From contig NZ_JAAAMT010000014.1 in assembly GCF_009905435.1 (NCBI RefSeq), positions 1-64,000 on the forward strand: a DNA stretch of 64,000 nucleotides, read 5' to 3'. The translations under genes were made by a program, and so were the position numbers. The stretch is from Pseudomonas sp. R5(2019). Its GTDB lineage: Bacteria > Pseudomonadota > Gammaproteobacteria > Pseudomonadales > Pseudomonadaceae. Shown here one piece after another: positions 29,711 to 42,888 of this stretch (the first letter of the stretch is position 1; each line of letters begins with the position of its first letter). The notes under the pieces are model-generated. The model had not been told where the DNA came from, ran no database searches, and saw only the letters and a program-made list of their open reading frames with translations.

Positions 29711-29739
29711 TTTTCAGCAAAGGCCGGTTCTGCTATCAT
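29711..29739 (+). promoter_or_regulatory. Promoter for lpxC
   Basis: TTTTCA (29711-29716) and TATCAT (29734-29739) with a 17-base spacer, about 50 bases before the lpxC ATG. It lies in the 112-base gap after ftsZ, the longest gap in the cluster, so lpxC can be read from its own start as well as from upstream. Confidence 0.6.
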
Positions 29740-29755
29740 CGCCCGTCTTTGTTGA

Positions 29756-30703
<948 letters not shown>

Positions 30704-30734
30704 GTAACAACTCTCTTTCCTTTAGCATTTCTTC

Positions 30735-30762
30735 AAGGCCACCTTCGGGTGGCCTTTTTTTT
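30735..30762 (+). terminator. Terminator of the dcw-lpxC block
   Basis: AAGGCCACC-TTCGGGT-GGCC followed by eight T, a short GC stem with a stable loop. This is the first clear terminator after the mra promoter 18 kb upstream. Confidence 0.92.
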
Positions 30763-30789
30763 GGAAGCAGCTCCAGGCCTGGAGCCATG

Positions 30790-30883
30790 CACTGTGGGAG
30801 CAAAGCTTGCTCGCGATAGATTCACCGCGCAGCATCAGAAACTCGCAGTGCCTTCATCGCGAGCAAGCTTTGCTCCACACAGT
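30790..30883. repeat. Inverted REP pair
   Basis: Two arms of about 28 bases (30790-30817 and 30855-30883) are near-perfect inverted copies (TGTGGGAGCAAAGC.. TTGCTCGCGAT), separated by about 37 bases. This is the common two-REP arrangement of this group and sits between convergent lpxC and dciA. Confidence 0.85.
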
Positions 30884-30897
30884 GGTCGGCGGGGGGG

Positions 30898-31362
30898 TTA
30901 GTTTTTCTCTTCTTTGCGGCTGGCATGACTGGCCAACCGCTCCAGCGCCGCGCGAAGGTTCGGGTCGCTGATACCCTCGGCCGTGGCCTGGATATTTTCC
31001 GCCGCTCGGGTCGACAGATCGATCGTATGTCCCACCGCCTTGCTCTGGGTCGTCGGCGGCTGAACCTTGAACAGGATGCGCGTCAGGTTAGTGAACTGCT
31101 CAAGCGCCTGCAGCTGCCGTTGCAGACGTTTTTGCTGGTAGCGCAAGCGGGTCGCCCAATGACCGTCGGTCACGATCAGAAGCAACGTGCCTTCGCGCCA
31201 GGAAGCAATATGACAGTGCTCGCGCGCCGCCGGCTGCAGCTGGCTGTCGAGCAAACGTTGCAGATGGGCAAGTCGCTGGGCCTGGCTGAACAGCGCTTTC
31301 AGCGGGCGAGCCTCGCGCAAAAGGACCGAGGGAGCCCGTGCGGCAAGAGGGCGAAATGCCAT
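30898..31362 (-). CDS. dciA: DciA, DUF721 family replicative-helicase loader
   Basis: A 154-residue protein with an N-terminal DUF721 domain (about 10-100: LFSQAQRLAHLQRLLDSQL.. WREGTLLLIVTDGHWATRLRY) and a charged C-terminal tail. DciA is the ancestral partner that loads DnaB helicase in bacteria lacking DnaC, and the P. aeruginosa protein in this same lpxC-secA position was one of the first examined. It is transcribed away from secA. The family is short on sharp motifs; the call rests on domain pattern and locus. Confidence 0.88.
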   Translation of the reverse strand: MAFRPLAARAPSVLLREARPLKALFSQAQRLAHLQRLLDSQLQPAAREHCHIASWREGTLLLIVTDGHWATRLRYQQKRLQRQLQALEQFTNLTRILFKVQPPTTQSKAVGHTIDLSTRAAENIQATAEGISDPNLRAALERLASHASRKEEKN

Positions 31363-31646
31363 TGGAAAGATACCTGAAGTTACAGAGCGGCCATCTTAAC
31401 AGAAAGCCGGTTTTCCATCGTCTCGCCCGCAGGCGCCCGCAATCTCTTGGCACCATGGGTTGAAGTTGAGCGAAAAGGCCCTATTTTAAACAAGCCCCGC
31501 TAAAGCGCTGTGCCAGCATCGTGGAATAACGCCACTTTCCTCACCATCGTTTCCGGGTAGAATGCTCGTTCGCATGCGGCCATAAGGGCTGCACGGGCGA
31601 TCCACGGGGCCGCCCTCCATCCCTACGTGTGGAAGATCCTGCCGAT

Positions 31647-34391
<2,745 letters not shown>

Positions 34392-34431
34392 CGATCCAGA
34401 CCTGGCTTGATGCTGCGTAACATTGACACCG

Positions 34432-34465
34432 CGCCGCGACCGGCCTTCCGCCGTCGCGGCGTTTT
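34432..34465 (+). terminator. Terminator after secA
   Basis: A 9-bp stem (CGCCGCGAC at 34432-34440 with GTCGCGGCG at 34453-34461) and a 12-base loop, followed by TTTT. It starts 40 bases after the secA stop. Confidence 0.8.
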
Positions 34466-34521
34466 ACCATCTCATGCGCAGGGGAAGACCCCGGCGCGGA
34501 TTATTCTCTAGGAGCGCTTTC

Positions 34522-35739
34522 ATGGCTGTTGGTCTTGGTCCTTTGCCAACGTTGCACCCGGTTCCCGGCTTCGAACTCGGCATCGCCTCTGCGGGCATCA
34601 AGCGCCCGGGGCGCAAGGACGTTGTGGTCATGCGCTGCGCCGAAGGCTCCAGCGTTGCCGGCGTGTTCACCCTGAACGCCTTTTGCGCCGCTCCCGTGAT
34701 CCTCTCCAAGCAACGTGTACAAGGCACCGTGCGTTACCTGCTGACCAACACCGGCAATGCCAACGCCGGTACCGGTGCACCGGGCTTGGCCGCTGCCGAA
34801 CGCACTTGCGCCAAACTGGCCGAGCTGACCGGTGTCGACGCCAGCGCCGTGCTGCCGTTTTCCACCGGTGTGATCGGTGAGCCGCTGCCGGTCGAGAAGA
34901 TCGAAGGCGCGCTGCAAGCCGCGCTGGACGATCTGTCGGAAGACCACTGGGCTGAAGCCGCCACCGGCATCATGACCACCGACACCTTGCCAAAAGGTGC
35001 CAGCCGCCAGTTCCAGCACGAAGGCGTGACCGTCACCGTGACCGGAATCAGCAAGGGTGCCGGCATGATTCGCCCGAACATGGCGACCATGCTCGGCTAC
35101 ATCGCCACCGACGCCAAGGTGTCGCCGGCGGTGCTCAAGGACTTGATGCTCGATGGCGCCAACAAGTCATTCAACCGCATCACCATTGACGGCGACACTT
35201 CGACCAACGACTGCTGCATGTTGATCGCCACCGGCAAGGCGGATGTGCCTGAAATCACGCAGGCCAGCGGTCCGCTGTTCGAAGCCTTGAAAAAGGCCGT
35301 GTTCGAAGTCTGCATGGAAGTCGCCCAGGCGATCGTGCGCGACGGCGAAGGCGCGACCAAGTTCGTGACCGTTGAAGTCAACGGCGGCGGCAACCACCAG
35401 GAATGCCTGGACGTCGGCTATGCGGTGGCTCATTCGCCGCTGATCAAGACTGCTCTGTTTGCTTCTGACCCGAACTGGGGCCGCATCCTGGCCGCTGTCG
35501 GCCGTGCCGGTGTGCCGAACCTGGATGTCAGCCTGATCGACGTGTACCTGGGCGAAGTCAATATCGCCAGCAAGGGCGGCCGCAGCGCGACCTATACCGA
35601 AGCCCAGGGCGCGGCCGTCATGGCCCGTGAAGAAATCACCATTCGTATCGAATTGGGCCGTGGCACCTGCAGCGAAACGATCTGGACCACCGACCTGTCC
35701 CACGAGTACGTCAAGATCAACGCCGAGTACCGCACCTGA
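34522..35739 (+). CDS. argJ: Bifunctional ornithine acetyltransferase / N-acetylglutamate synthase
   Basis: A 405-residue enzyme of the cyclic arginine pathway. It moves acetyl from N-acetylornithine to glutamate and may also use acetyl-CoA. The precursor is cleaved by itself before the nucleophilic threonine in KGAGMIRPNMATMLGYI near residue 190, giving alpha and beta chains. The start MAVGLGPLPTLHP has AGGAG seven bases upstream; a 33-residue extension of the frame covers the terminator and is rejected. The C-terminus ..LSHEYVKINAEYRT is typical. Confidence 0.97.
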   Translation: MAVGLGPLPTLHPVPGFELGIASAGIKRPGRKDVVVMRCAEGSSVAGVFTLNAFCAAPVILSKQRVQGTVRYLLTNTGNANAGTGAPGLAAAERTCAKLAELTGVDASAVLPFSTGVIGEPLPVEKIEGALQAALDDLSEDHWAEAATGIMTTDTLPKGASRQFQHEGVTVTVTGISKGAGMIRPNMATMLGYIATDAKVSPAVLKDLMLDGANKSFNRITIDGDTSTNDCCMLIATGKADVPEITQASGPLFEALKKAVFEVCMEVAQAIVRDGEGATKFVTVEVNGGGNHQECLDVGYAVAHSPLIKTALFASDPNWGRILAAVGRAGVPNLDVSLIDVYLGEVNIASKGGRSATYTEAQGAAVMAREEITIRIELGRGTCSETIWTTDLSHEYVKINAEYRT

Positions 35740-35762
35740 GTCTTGAACTACACGCGTTACGA

Positions 35763-35786
35763 GGGGGCCAATGGCCCCCTTTCTTT
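35763..35786 (+). terminator. Terminator after argJ
   Basis: GGGGGCC-AAT-GGCCCCC with TTTCTTT following (35763-35786), 23 bases after the argJ stop. Confidence 0.85.
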
Positions 35787-35807
35787 CCCTGAAGATGGAG
35801 CCGAACC

Positions 35808-36440
35808 ATGAGCCTTCACCTGATCATCGGCGACAAACTGTATTCCTCCTGGTCACTGCGCGCCGCGCTGGCGATTAAGCTGACCGAGGCGGCCTACACT
35901 GAACAGATCATCAAGCTGAACCAGGCCGACACTCACGCGCGGATTCTCGAGCATTCGCCAACGGGCAAAGTACCGCTGCTCAAAAGCGAGCATGGCACCA
36001 TCGCCGACTCCCTGGCGATTGGCGAGTACCTGGCCGAGCGCTTCCCCGAGGCCCATCTCTGGCCGCAAGACATCGCCGCTCGCGCCCAGGCCCGCTCGGC
36101 CTGCGCCCAGATGCACAGTGGTTTCTTCGCCCTGCGCGGCAATATGCCGTTCGACCTGAGCCGTGACCAGGCGTTGACACCGATGCCGGCAGAAGTCCAG
36201 GCCGACATCGACCGTATCGTTGCGCTGTGGTGGGAATGCCGTGCCGCGGCGGTGGAAAAAGGGCCGTTCCTGTTTGGCGAATTCAGCCTCGCGGATGCTT
36301 TCTTCGCCCCGGTCGCGGTGCGTTTGCGCACCTACCGGGTCGAATTGCCGAGCGAGGCTCTGGCCTACATCGAGGCGATCTATCAATGGCCAGCGTTCAA
36401 GACCTGGCAGCAGGCGGGTCTGACGGAGCGTGGGCTGTGA
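35808..36440 (+). CDS. Glutathione S-transferase family protein
   Basis: A 210-residue two-domain GST. The thioredoxin-like N-terminal domain (about 1-80) has the YSSWSLRAALAIK helix with serines in the catalytic position and the glutathione-binding GKVPLLKSEHGTIADSLAIGEYL segment (cis-Pro and ADS). The helical C-terminal domain holds GPFLFGEFSLADAFFAPVA. It resembles the zeta/YfcF-type group of bacterial GSTs. The substrate is unknown. Its stop overlaps the GTG start of the next gene, so the two form one transcript unit. Confidence 0.9.
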   Translation: MSLHLIIGDKLYSSWSLRAALAIKLTEAAYTEQIIKLNQADTHARILEHSPTGKVPLLKSEHGTIADSLAIGEYLAERFPEAHLWPQDIAARAQARSACAQMHSGFFALRGNMPFDLSRDQALTPMPAEVQADIDRIVALWWECRAAAVEKGPFLFGEFSLADAFFAPVAVRLRTYRVELPSEALAYIEAIYQWPAFKTWQQAGLTERGL

Positions 36441-37384
36441 AGCGGGTGCATGTTGCGGCTGCGGTAATCCGCGGCATTGATGACCGAATCCTGATTGCCC
36501 GCCGAGCCGATAGTCAGCATCAAGGCGGCTTGTGGGAGTTCCCGGGCGGTAAGGTCGAAGAGGGCGAAAGCGTCTCGCAAGGCCTGGCGCGTGAGCTCAA
36601 AGAGGAGCTGGGCATCACCGTCACCGCCGCCCGGCCGTTGATTCAGGTCAAGCATGACTATCCGGACAAACAGGTGTTGTTGGATGTCTGGGAGGTGTCG
36701 GCATTTACTGGCAAACCCCACGGTGCCGAGGGCCAGCCGCTGGCTTGGGTGACCGCCCGCGAGTTGCCGAATTATGGCTTCCCTGAAGCCAACCAGCCGA
36801 TCGTCGCGGCGGCGCGTCTGCCCTCCGACTACCTGATTACCCCGGAAGGTCTGGAAACACCCACCTTGCTGCGTGGCATGCAGAAAGCCATCACCAACGG
36901 CACCCGCTTGCTGCAACTGCGTGCCCCCAACGGCTATGACCCGAGCTACCGCGACCTGGCTGTGGACGCGGTCGGCTTGTGTGCGGGCAAGGCGCAGTTG
37001 ATGCTCAAGGGGCCGCTGGAGTGGCTGGGCGATTTTCCGGCGGCCGGCTGGCACCTGACTTCCGCGCAGCTACGCAAATACGCCCGCAACGGTCGTCCGT
37101 TTCCCAAAGCGCGCTGGTTGGCGGCGTCCTGCCACAATGCCGAAGAGCTGTCGCTGGCGGAGCAGATGGATGTGGATTTCGTCACCCTCTCGCCAGTGCA
37201 GGCGACGCTGACCCATCCTGGCGCCGAGCCGCTGGGCTGGGATCAGGCGGCGCGCCTGATCGTAGGTTTCAGCAAGCCGGTGTATCTGCTCGGTGGCGTG
37301 GGTGCTGCTCAGCGCGAACAGGCTTGGGCAGCCGGTGCGCAGGGTGTGGCAGGGATTCGGGCGTTCTGGCCTCAGCCGGACTGA
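36437..37384 (+). CDS. mutT: MutT Nudix hydrolase fused to a ThiE-like domain
   Basis: A 315-residue fusion. The N-terminal Nudix domain (about 1-130) carries the complete box in GGKVEEGESVSQGLARELKEELGI. It resembles MutT, which removes 8-oxo-dGTP. The C-terminal half (about 140-315) has the fold pattern of thiamine-phosphate synthase (TRLLQLRAPN, GWHLTSAQL, LLGGVG). Key ThiE sites are changed: 'NDR' is LKG, and the T-x-T-K loop reads TLTHPG. The ThiE part may thus not make thiamine phosphate. GTG start overlapping the GST stop (GTGA). The same fusion occurs across Pseudomonas. Confidence 0.93.
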   Translation: MKRVHVAAAVIRGIDDRILIARRADSQHQGGLWEFPGGKVEEGESVSQGLARELKEELGITVTAARPLIQVKHDYPDKQVLLDVWEVSAFTGKPHGAEGQPLAWVTARELPNYGFPEANQPIVAAARLPSDYLITPEGLETPTLLRGMQKAITNGTRLLQLRAPNGYDPSYRDLAVDAVGLCAGKAQLMLKGPLEWLGDFPAAGWHLTSAQLRKYARNGRPFPKARWLAASCHNAEELSLAEQMDVDFVTLSPVQATLTHPGAEPLGWDQAARLIVGFSKPVYLLGGVGAAQREQAWAAGAQGVAGIRAFWPQPD

Positions 37385-37417
37385 GTCCAATCCATTAAAT
37401 TGCGTCAGGCCTATCGC

Positions 37418-37627
37418 GGGCAAGCCCCAATGCCAGTCAGTTAACGCATAGATTCTGTGGGAGCGGATTTATCCGCGAATGAACGATGACGCGCAATGCC
37501 TGAAAAACCGCGGTGTATTCATTCGCGGATAAATCCGCTCCCACAGGGGTTGTGTCGTTCAATGCCTTAACTGACCGGCATTGGGGCAAGCCCTGCTCCT
37601 ACGGGGCTGTAGGAGCAGGGCTTGCCC
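37418..37627. repeat. Nested palindromic REP cluster
   Basis: Three inverted repeats are nested or adjoining. The outer arms are 37418-37444 and 37567-37593 (CCAATGCC.GTCAGTTAA and its inverse, 24 of 27 match). Within them is a perfect REP pair, TGTGGGAGCGGATTTATCCG at about 37456-37483 with its inverse at about 37519-37546. Directly right lies a perfect 19-bp stem (37584-37602 / 37609-37627). The gap between mutT and the adenosyltransferase (37385-37637) is filled by this and has no ORF. Confidence 0.8.
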
Positions 37628-37637
37628 GCGATGCTTT

Positions 37638-38210
37638 TCAGGGCTTGGCAGGTTCCCACAGAATTTCCGCCACGCCTTGACGCCGGCCAATCAGCCGCGA
37701 CGCCACGAACAGCAAGTCCGACAGTCGGTTGATATACGCTAACCCCACTCCCTGCAACGGCTCCTCGGCATTCAAATGCTGGCAACGCCGCTCGGCACTG
37801 CGAGCCAGGCTGCGGCAGACGTGGGCCTGGGCCACTAGCATCGAGCCGCCGGGCAAGATGAAGTTTTCCAGTGGTCCAAGCTCTTCGTTCCACAAATCAA
37901 TCGCGGCCTCCAGTCGCTGCACTTCGGCCTCATTCAAAGCCTGATAAGCCGGCATCGCCAACTCGCCGCCCAAATCGAACAGCCGATGCTGGCAGGGCGC
38001 GAGTACCTCGATGACCTCGGCCAATGCCGGGCACCCCGCCTGCTGCTCAGCCAAACCGGCCAGTAGCACTCCCAGCTGACTGTTGAGGCTGTCCACCTCG
38101 CCAATCGCTTCGATCCGTGGATGATCCTTGGGCACTCGGCGGCCATCGCCCAGGCCGGTTTCGCCCTTGTCACCGGTGCGGGTGTAAATCTTCGACAAGC
38201 GAAAGCCCAT
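37638..38210 (-). CDS. PduO-type cob(I)yrinic acid a,c-diamide adenosyltransferase
   Basis: A 190-residue ATP : corrinoid adenosyltransferase. The N-terminal ATP-binding motif is complete (IYTRTGDKGETGLGDGRR, about 7-24), followed by EAIGEVDSLNSQLG. The C-terminal RRCQHLNAEEP and YINRLSDLLFVASR helices are also typical. It makes the adenosyl form of cobalamin in the cytoplasm. I start at the ATG giving MGFRLSK, with GGAG eight bases upstream, rather than the in-frame TTG two codons earlier. It follows the sensor-kinase gene with only two bases between, in a panE-kinase-adenosyltransferase set. Confidence 0.93.
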   Translation of the reverse strand: MGFRLSKIYTRTGDKGETGLGDGRRVPKDHPRIEAIGEVDSLNSQLGVLLAGLAEQQAGCPALAEVIEVLAPCQHRLFDLGGELAMPAYQALNEAEVQRLEAAIDLWNEELGPLENFILPGGSMLVAQAHVCRSLARSAERRCQHLNAEEPLQGVGLAYINRLSDLLFVASRLIGRRQGVAEILWEPAKP

Positions 38211-38212
38211 GC

Positions 38213-40249
38213 TCAAAACTCCGCGTTAGTGGGCAGCGGCGGCGTCACCGAATTTGCCGCCAATGGCAGGCGCAGGGTGAAGCAAGTGCCCACACCAGGG
38301 GTGGAATGCACTTCCATCTGGCCTTTGTGATTGTTGGTAATGATGAAGTACGAAACCGACAGCCCCAGCCCTGTGCCCTGGCCGATCTCCTTGGTGGTGA
38401 AGAACGGCTCGAAGGTGCGTTTGCGCACGCTTTCGGGCATGCCGACGCCGTTGTCTTCCACCTGAATCTCTGCCCACGGCGGGTTGAGCCGGGTGCGCAG
38501 GATGATGTGCCCTGGTTCGCTGTTGTCAGTGCGCTGGTGAATGGCCTGGGCCGCGTTCTTGAGCAGATTGAGCAGTACCTGTTCCAGCTCGTTGGCGGTG
38601 CAGGGTACGGGGCCCAAAGCGGGATCGAACTGACGGCTGATGGCCTGGCCCTTGAAGTCGAAGCCGATGGTCAGGTCGAAGTCGCTACCGGCGATTTCCA
38701 CGGCTTGATCGATCAGTGCCGGCAAGTCACACGGCGCCAGTTGGCGATTGCTGCGGCGGCTGAAGCTGAGCATGTGGGTGACGATCTTGGCCGCCCGGGC
38801 CCCGGCCTGCTGGATGCCGTCGAGCAACTGTGGCACTTCCCGGCTCTGCAGGTAACGGTTGACGGTGGCCAGGTCGATGCCAGCCTCGGCGGCCTGCTCG
38901 ATGTTTCTCGGCAGGTCCGCAGACAGGCGCCGACGGATGTTCTGCACGTTATGCAAAATGGCGCCGAGGGGGTTGTTGATCTCGTGCGCCATGCCGGCTG
39001 CCAACCCACCCACTGAAAGCATTTTCTCGGATTGCACCATCATTTCCTCCAACGACAGGCGCTGGGTGATGTCATCGATACGGATCACCACGCCGCGCCC
39101 GGCGCCGCCCATCAGCGGGTAAAAGGTCAGGGCGTAGTGGTGGGAAACGTCGTCCTTGGTCCAGGTCACCCGTTCGATTTTCGCCACGGTGTGGCGCTCC
39201 ACGGTGTTCTTGAGCTCCGGCAGGAATGGCTTGAGCGGCTCGAAGGCGAGAAAAATCGGTTGGTTCAGCGCTTCATCCAGCGGCGTACCGGACAGTGCAC
39301 TGGCCTCCTGATTCCATTGCGTCACGTAAAGCTGCTCGTCCAGTGCGATCAGCGCCGAAGGCATGGAGTCGATGATGCTGTTGAGGTAATTCTGAAAGCC
39401 GGTGAGCTTTCTTTCGATCTTGCTGCGCACCTGGACTTCCAGCTCCAGCTTGCGGTTGGTGTGGCGGGTTTCCTCGGCCAGGCCCTGGGCCTGGTCAAAC
39501 GCGGCCTGGAATTCGTCGCGGGCGCGCTTGAGCTGTTGCTCGCGCGCTTCGATGCGCGACAGCATGGTGTTGAAGGCCTCGGCCAGGCTGCCGATTTCAT
39601 CATGGTTGCCGCGCTGGGCACGCAGTGCATAGTTCTCCTCGCGGGTGACCTGGCGCGACAATTCTTCAAGGCGGTAGATCGGCTGGGTGATCAGGCGCTT
39701 GATCTGACGCGCAATCACCATCCACAGCAGGATACTGAACACCAGAATGCCCAGGCTCGCGGTCAAGGTGCCGGTATAGAACGCCATGGGCAACTCGCTG
39801 CTGGCCACCAGCAGCAAATGGCCCGGTGGCCGGCCGGGGCGCGGCAGCTTGATCAACTGGGTGCTGCGAAACTCGGTGATTCGCCAGCTTTCGATATGCC
39901 GCAAGCGCTTGGGCAATTGCAGCTCGTCGCCGTGTTGCAGCTGCGCGAGCAACGAGCCATCGCTGTCATACAGGGCGGCGGCGCGCAGGGGCGAGTAGCT
40001 GTTGAGTTCGTTGAGCAGGGCTTTGGCGGAGAGCTGCGAGTCCAGCGCCTGTTGCGCCAGTTTCGGGTTCGATACCAGCCGGCCGATGGTCTGAAGGGCC
40101 TGGGGCGCCATGCTTTCCTGGGAGATCCAGTAGGCGGCGCTGATAAAGGTCAGGTTGGCGACCAGCAGCACGGTGGTCAACAGTACCAGCAGGGCCGCCA
40201 GCAGCTTCTGGCCGACCGGCAGGTTTTCCAGGCGTTCGCGCAATGGCAT
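38213..40249 (-). CDS. Membrane sensor histidine kinase (orphan, PAS-containing)
   Basis: A 678-residue two-component kinase. Two membrane helices (about 15-38 and 160-182) frame a periplasmic sensor region. Then come a HAMP domain (about 183-240), a coiled coil, a PAS-like domain (about 285-400) and a HisKA domain with the phospho-accepting H422 in [11 protein letters not shown]. The HATPase domain has [17 protein letters not shown] (N box), [10 protein letters not shown] (G1) and [13 protein letters not shown] (G2). No response regulator lies beside it, so the partner is unknown. It matches the position of P. aeruginosa PA4398, reported to affect swarming. Co-transcription with panE upstream is likely (46-base gap). 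Confidence 0.92.
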   Translation of the reverse strand: MPLRERLENLPVGQKLLAALLVLLTTVLLVANLTFISAAYWISQESMAPQALQTIGRLVSNPKLAQQALDSQLSAKALLNELNSYSPLRAAALYDSDGSLLAQLQHGDELQLPKRLRHIESWRITEFRSTQLIKLPRPGRPPGHLLLVASSELPMAFYTGTLTASLGILVFSILLWMVIARQIKRLITQPIYRLEELSRQVTREENYALRAQRGNHDEIGSLAEAFNTMLSRIEAREQQLKRARDEFQAAFDQAQGLAEETRHTNRKLELEVQVRSKIERKLTGFQNYLNSIIDSMPSALIALDEQLYVTQWNQEASALSGTPLDEALNQPIFLAFEPLKPFLPELKNTVERHTVAKIERVTWTKDDVSHHYALTFYPLMGGAGRGVVIRIDDITQRLSLEEMMVQSEKMLSVGGLAAGMAHEINNPLGAILHNVQNIRRRLSADLPRNIEQAAEAGIDLATVNRYLQSREVPQLLDGIQQAGARAAKIVTHMLSFSRRSNRQLAPCDLPALIDQAVEIAGSDFDLTIGFDFKGQAISRQFDPALGPVPCTANELEQVLLNLLKNAAQAIHQRTDNSEPGHIILRTRLNPPWAEIQVEDNGVGMPESVRKRTFEPFFTTKEIGQGTGLGLSVSYFIITNNHKGQMEVHSTPGVGTCFTLRLPLAANSVTPPLPTNAEF

Positions 40250-40295
40250 GGTGAAGGCGTGATCCCGGTGGGTGGAAGGGCAGGGTAGGCTCGAA

Positions 40296-41276
<981 letters not shown>

Positions 41277-41311
41277 TCAATCGAGCAGCGCCATTTTTTT
41301 TGGAGAAATAC

Positions 41312-41797
41312 ATGCCGTCGTTCGACGTGGTATCAGAACTGGACAAGCACGAAGTCACCAACGCGGTCGACAACGCGATCAAGGAACTGGACCGCCGCTA
41401 TGACCTCAAGGGCAAGGGTAGCTTCGAATTCAAGGACAAGGATCTTCAGGTCAATCTGACCGCCGAAGCCGAGTTTCAGCTTGAGGCGATGATCGAGATT
41501 CTCAAGCTCGCCATGGTCAAGCGCAAGATCGATGTCCAGTGCCTGGAAGTCAAGGACGCGTACCCTTCCGGCAAGGAAATGAAGCAAGAAGTCAAACTGC
41601 GCGAAGGCATCGACAAGGAGCTTGCGAAAAAGATCGTTGCTCATATCAAGGACGCCAAGCTCAAGGTGCAAGCCGCCATCCAGGGCGAGCAGGTACGGGT
41701 CACTGGCAAGAAGCGCGACGACCTGCAAGAAGCCATTGCTGCCCTGCGCGGCAAGGAATTCGGTATGCCGCTGCAGTTCAACAACTTCCGCGACTGA
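41312..41797 (+). CDS. yajQ: YajQ family nucleotide-binding protein
   Basis: A 161-residue protein with two ferredoxin-like halves ([15 protein letters not shown].. and [24 protein letters not shown]). It matches the P. aeruginosa and Xanthomonas YajQ proteins, of which the Xanthomonas member binds cyclic di-GMP and a LysR regulator. Direct evidence in Pseudomonas is thin, so the role is open. Start at the Met of MPSFDVV, four codons inside the open frame, with TTTGGAGAAATAC before it. Confidence 0.95.
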   Translation: MPSFDVVSELDKHEVTNAVDNAIKELDRRYDLKGKGSFEFKDKDLQVNLTAEAEFQLEAMIEILKLAMVKRKIDVQCLEVKDAYPSGKEMKQEVKLREGIDKELAKKIVAHIKDAKLKVQAAIQGEQVRVTGKKRDDLQEAIAALRGKEFGMPLQFNNFRD

Positions 41798-41847
41798 GCA
41801 CTCGCTGCGCAACCTCGAGGGCCTGATGTTGTCCGAGATGCGTGGCA

Positions 41848-41900
41848 GGGCCGCACAGGGCTGGTGTCAATCCAGCCCTGTGCGGCCCGTCCTTGTTTTT
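41848..41900 (+). terminator. Terminator after yajQ
   Basis: A perfect 17-bp stem (41848-41864 with 41872-41888, GGGCCGCACAGGG.. ), seven-base loop, then CTTGTTTTTG. It lies 50 bases after the yajQ stop and just before the mscS ribosome site. Confidence 0.9.
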
Positions 41901-41925
41901 GTCACCTGGCTTTCAGGAGAATGTT

Positions 41926-42765
41926 ATGGATTTGAGCGCTGAAGTGGATAACCTGGTCAAGCAATCGCAGACCTGGATCCCGATGATGATGGAATACGGC
42001 AGCCGGGTGCTGCTGGCAGTCATAACCCTGGCCATCGGCTGGTGGTTGATCAACAAAGTGACGTATCGGCTGGGCAAGCTGTTGGCCCTGCGCAATGCCG
42101 ATCTGGCCCTGCAGGGTTTTATCTGCAGCCTGGCCAATATCATCCTCAAAGTGCTGCTGGTGGTCAGTGTCGCGTCGATGATCGGCGTGGAAACCACCTC
42201 GTTCGTTGCCGCGATCGGTGCGGCCGGCCTGGCCATTGGCCTGGCGCTGCAAGGCAGTCTGGCCAATTTTGCCGGCGGGGTACTGATTCTGCTGTTCCGT
42301 CCCTTCCGCATAGGCGACTGGATCGAAGCGCAAGGTGTCAGCGGTACCGTGGACTCGATTCAGATCTTCCACACTGTGCTGCGTACCGGCGACAACAAGA
42401 CGGTCATTGTGCCCAATGGCAATTTGTCCAACGGCATCATCACCAACTACAACCGTCAGCCAACCCGCAAGGTGGTGTTTGACGTGGGTGTCGATTACGA
42501 GGCCGACTTGCAGAAGGCTCGCCAGGTCTTGCTGGAGCTGGCCAAAGACCCGCGCGTGCTCGCTGACCCTGCACCGCAGGCGGTGGTGTCGACTCTGGGC
42601 GACAGCTCCATCACGGTGTCCTTGCGGATCTGGGTCAACACCGCCGATTACTGGGACGTGATGTTCATGCTCAACGAGCAGGCGCGTGATCGCTTGAAGG
42701 CCGAGGGCATCGACATTCCCTTTCCGCAGCGAGTGATTCGTGTGGTGCAGGAAGCGGCAGTGTAG
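41926..42765 (+). CDS. mscS: Small-conductance mechanosensitive channel MscS
   Basis: A 279-residue channel of the classic E. coli MscS size. Three transmembrane helices (about 20-42, 60-82 and 88-120). The pore helix reads AIGAAGLAIGLALQGSLANFAGGVLILLFRPF, with the glycine/alanine zipper. A cytoplasmic beta/alpha vestibule follows (VPNGNLSNGIITNYNRQP..). It opens on membrane tension to release solutes after hypo-osmotic shock. AGGAGA lies before the ATG at 41926. Its TAG stop is inside the start of a REP element. Confidence 0.96.
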   Translation: MDLSAEVDNLVKQSQTWIPMMMEYGSRVLLAVITLAIGWWLINKVTYRLGKLLALRNADLALQGFICSLANIILKVLLVVSVASMIGVETTSFVAAIGAAGLAIGLALQGSLANFAGGVLILLFRPFRIGDWIEAQGVSGTVDSIQIFHTVLRTGDNKTVIVPNGNLSNGIITNYNRQPTRKVVFDVGVDYEADLQKARQVLLELAKDPRVLADPAPQAVVSTLGDSSITVSLRIWVNTADYWDVMFMLNEQARDRLKAEGIDIPFPQRVIRVVQEAAV

Positions 42766-42838
42766 GAGCCTGGCTTGCCAGCGAAGCGGTCTGGCTGAAT
42801 ATTCGCGGTGTAATCGCCAGCAAGCTGTGCTCCTGCAG
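42762..42838. repeat. REP pair after mscS
   Basis: Arms GTAGGAGCCTGGCTTGCCAG and CGCCAGCAAGCTGTGCTCC, imperfectly inverted, spaced about 35 bases. The first arm overlaps the stop codon of mscS. Confidence 0.7.
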
Positions 42839-42846
42839 GGAACATG

Positions 42847-42885
42847 AAAAAGCCCCGGTGCAGACCACTGCCCGGGGCTTTTTTT
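42847..42885. terminator. Bidirectional terminator between mscS and ampG
   Basis: GCCCCGG (42852-42858) pairs with CCGGGGC (42872-42878), with A5 on the left and T7 on the right. It serves two convergent genes. Confidence 0.92.
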
Positions 42886-42888
42886 GGC

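Noticed and set aside
30763..30897. CRISPR-like repeats in REP regions
   Set aside because: The repeats are inverted pairs, vary between loci and have no regularly spaced direct repeats or cas genes. They are REP elements.
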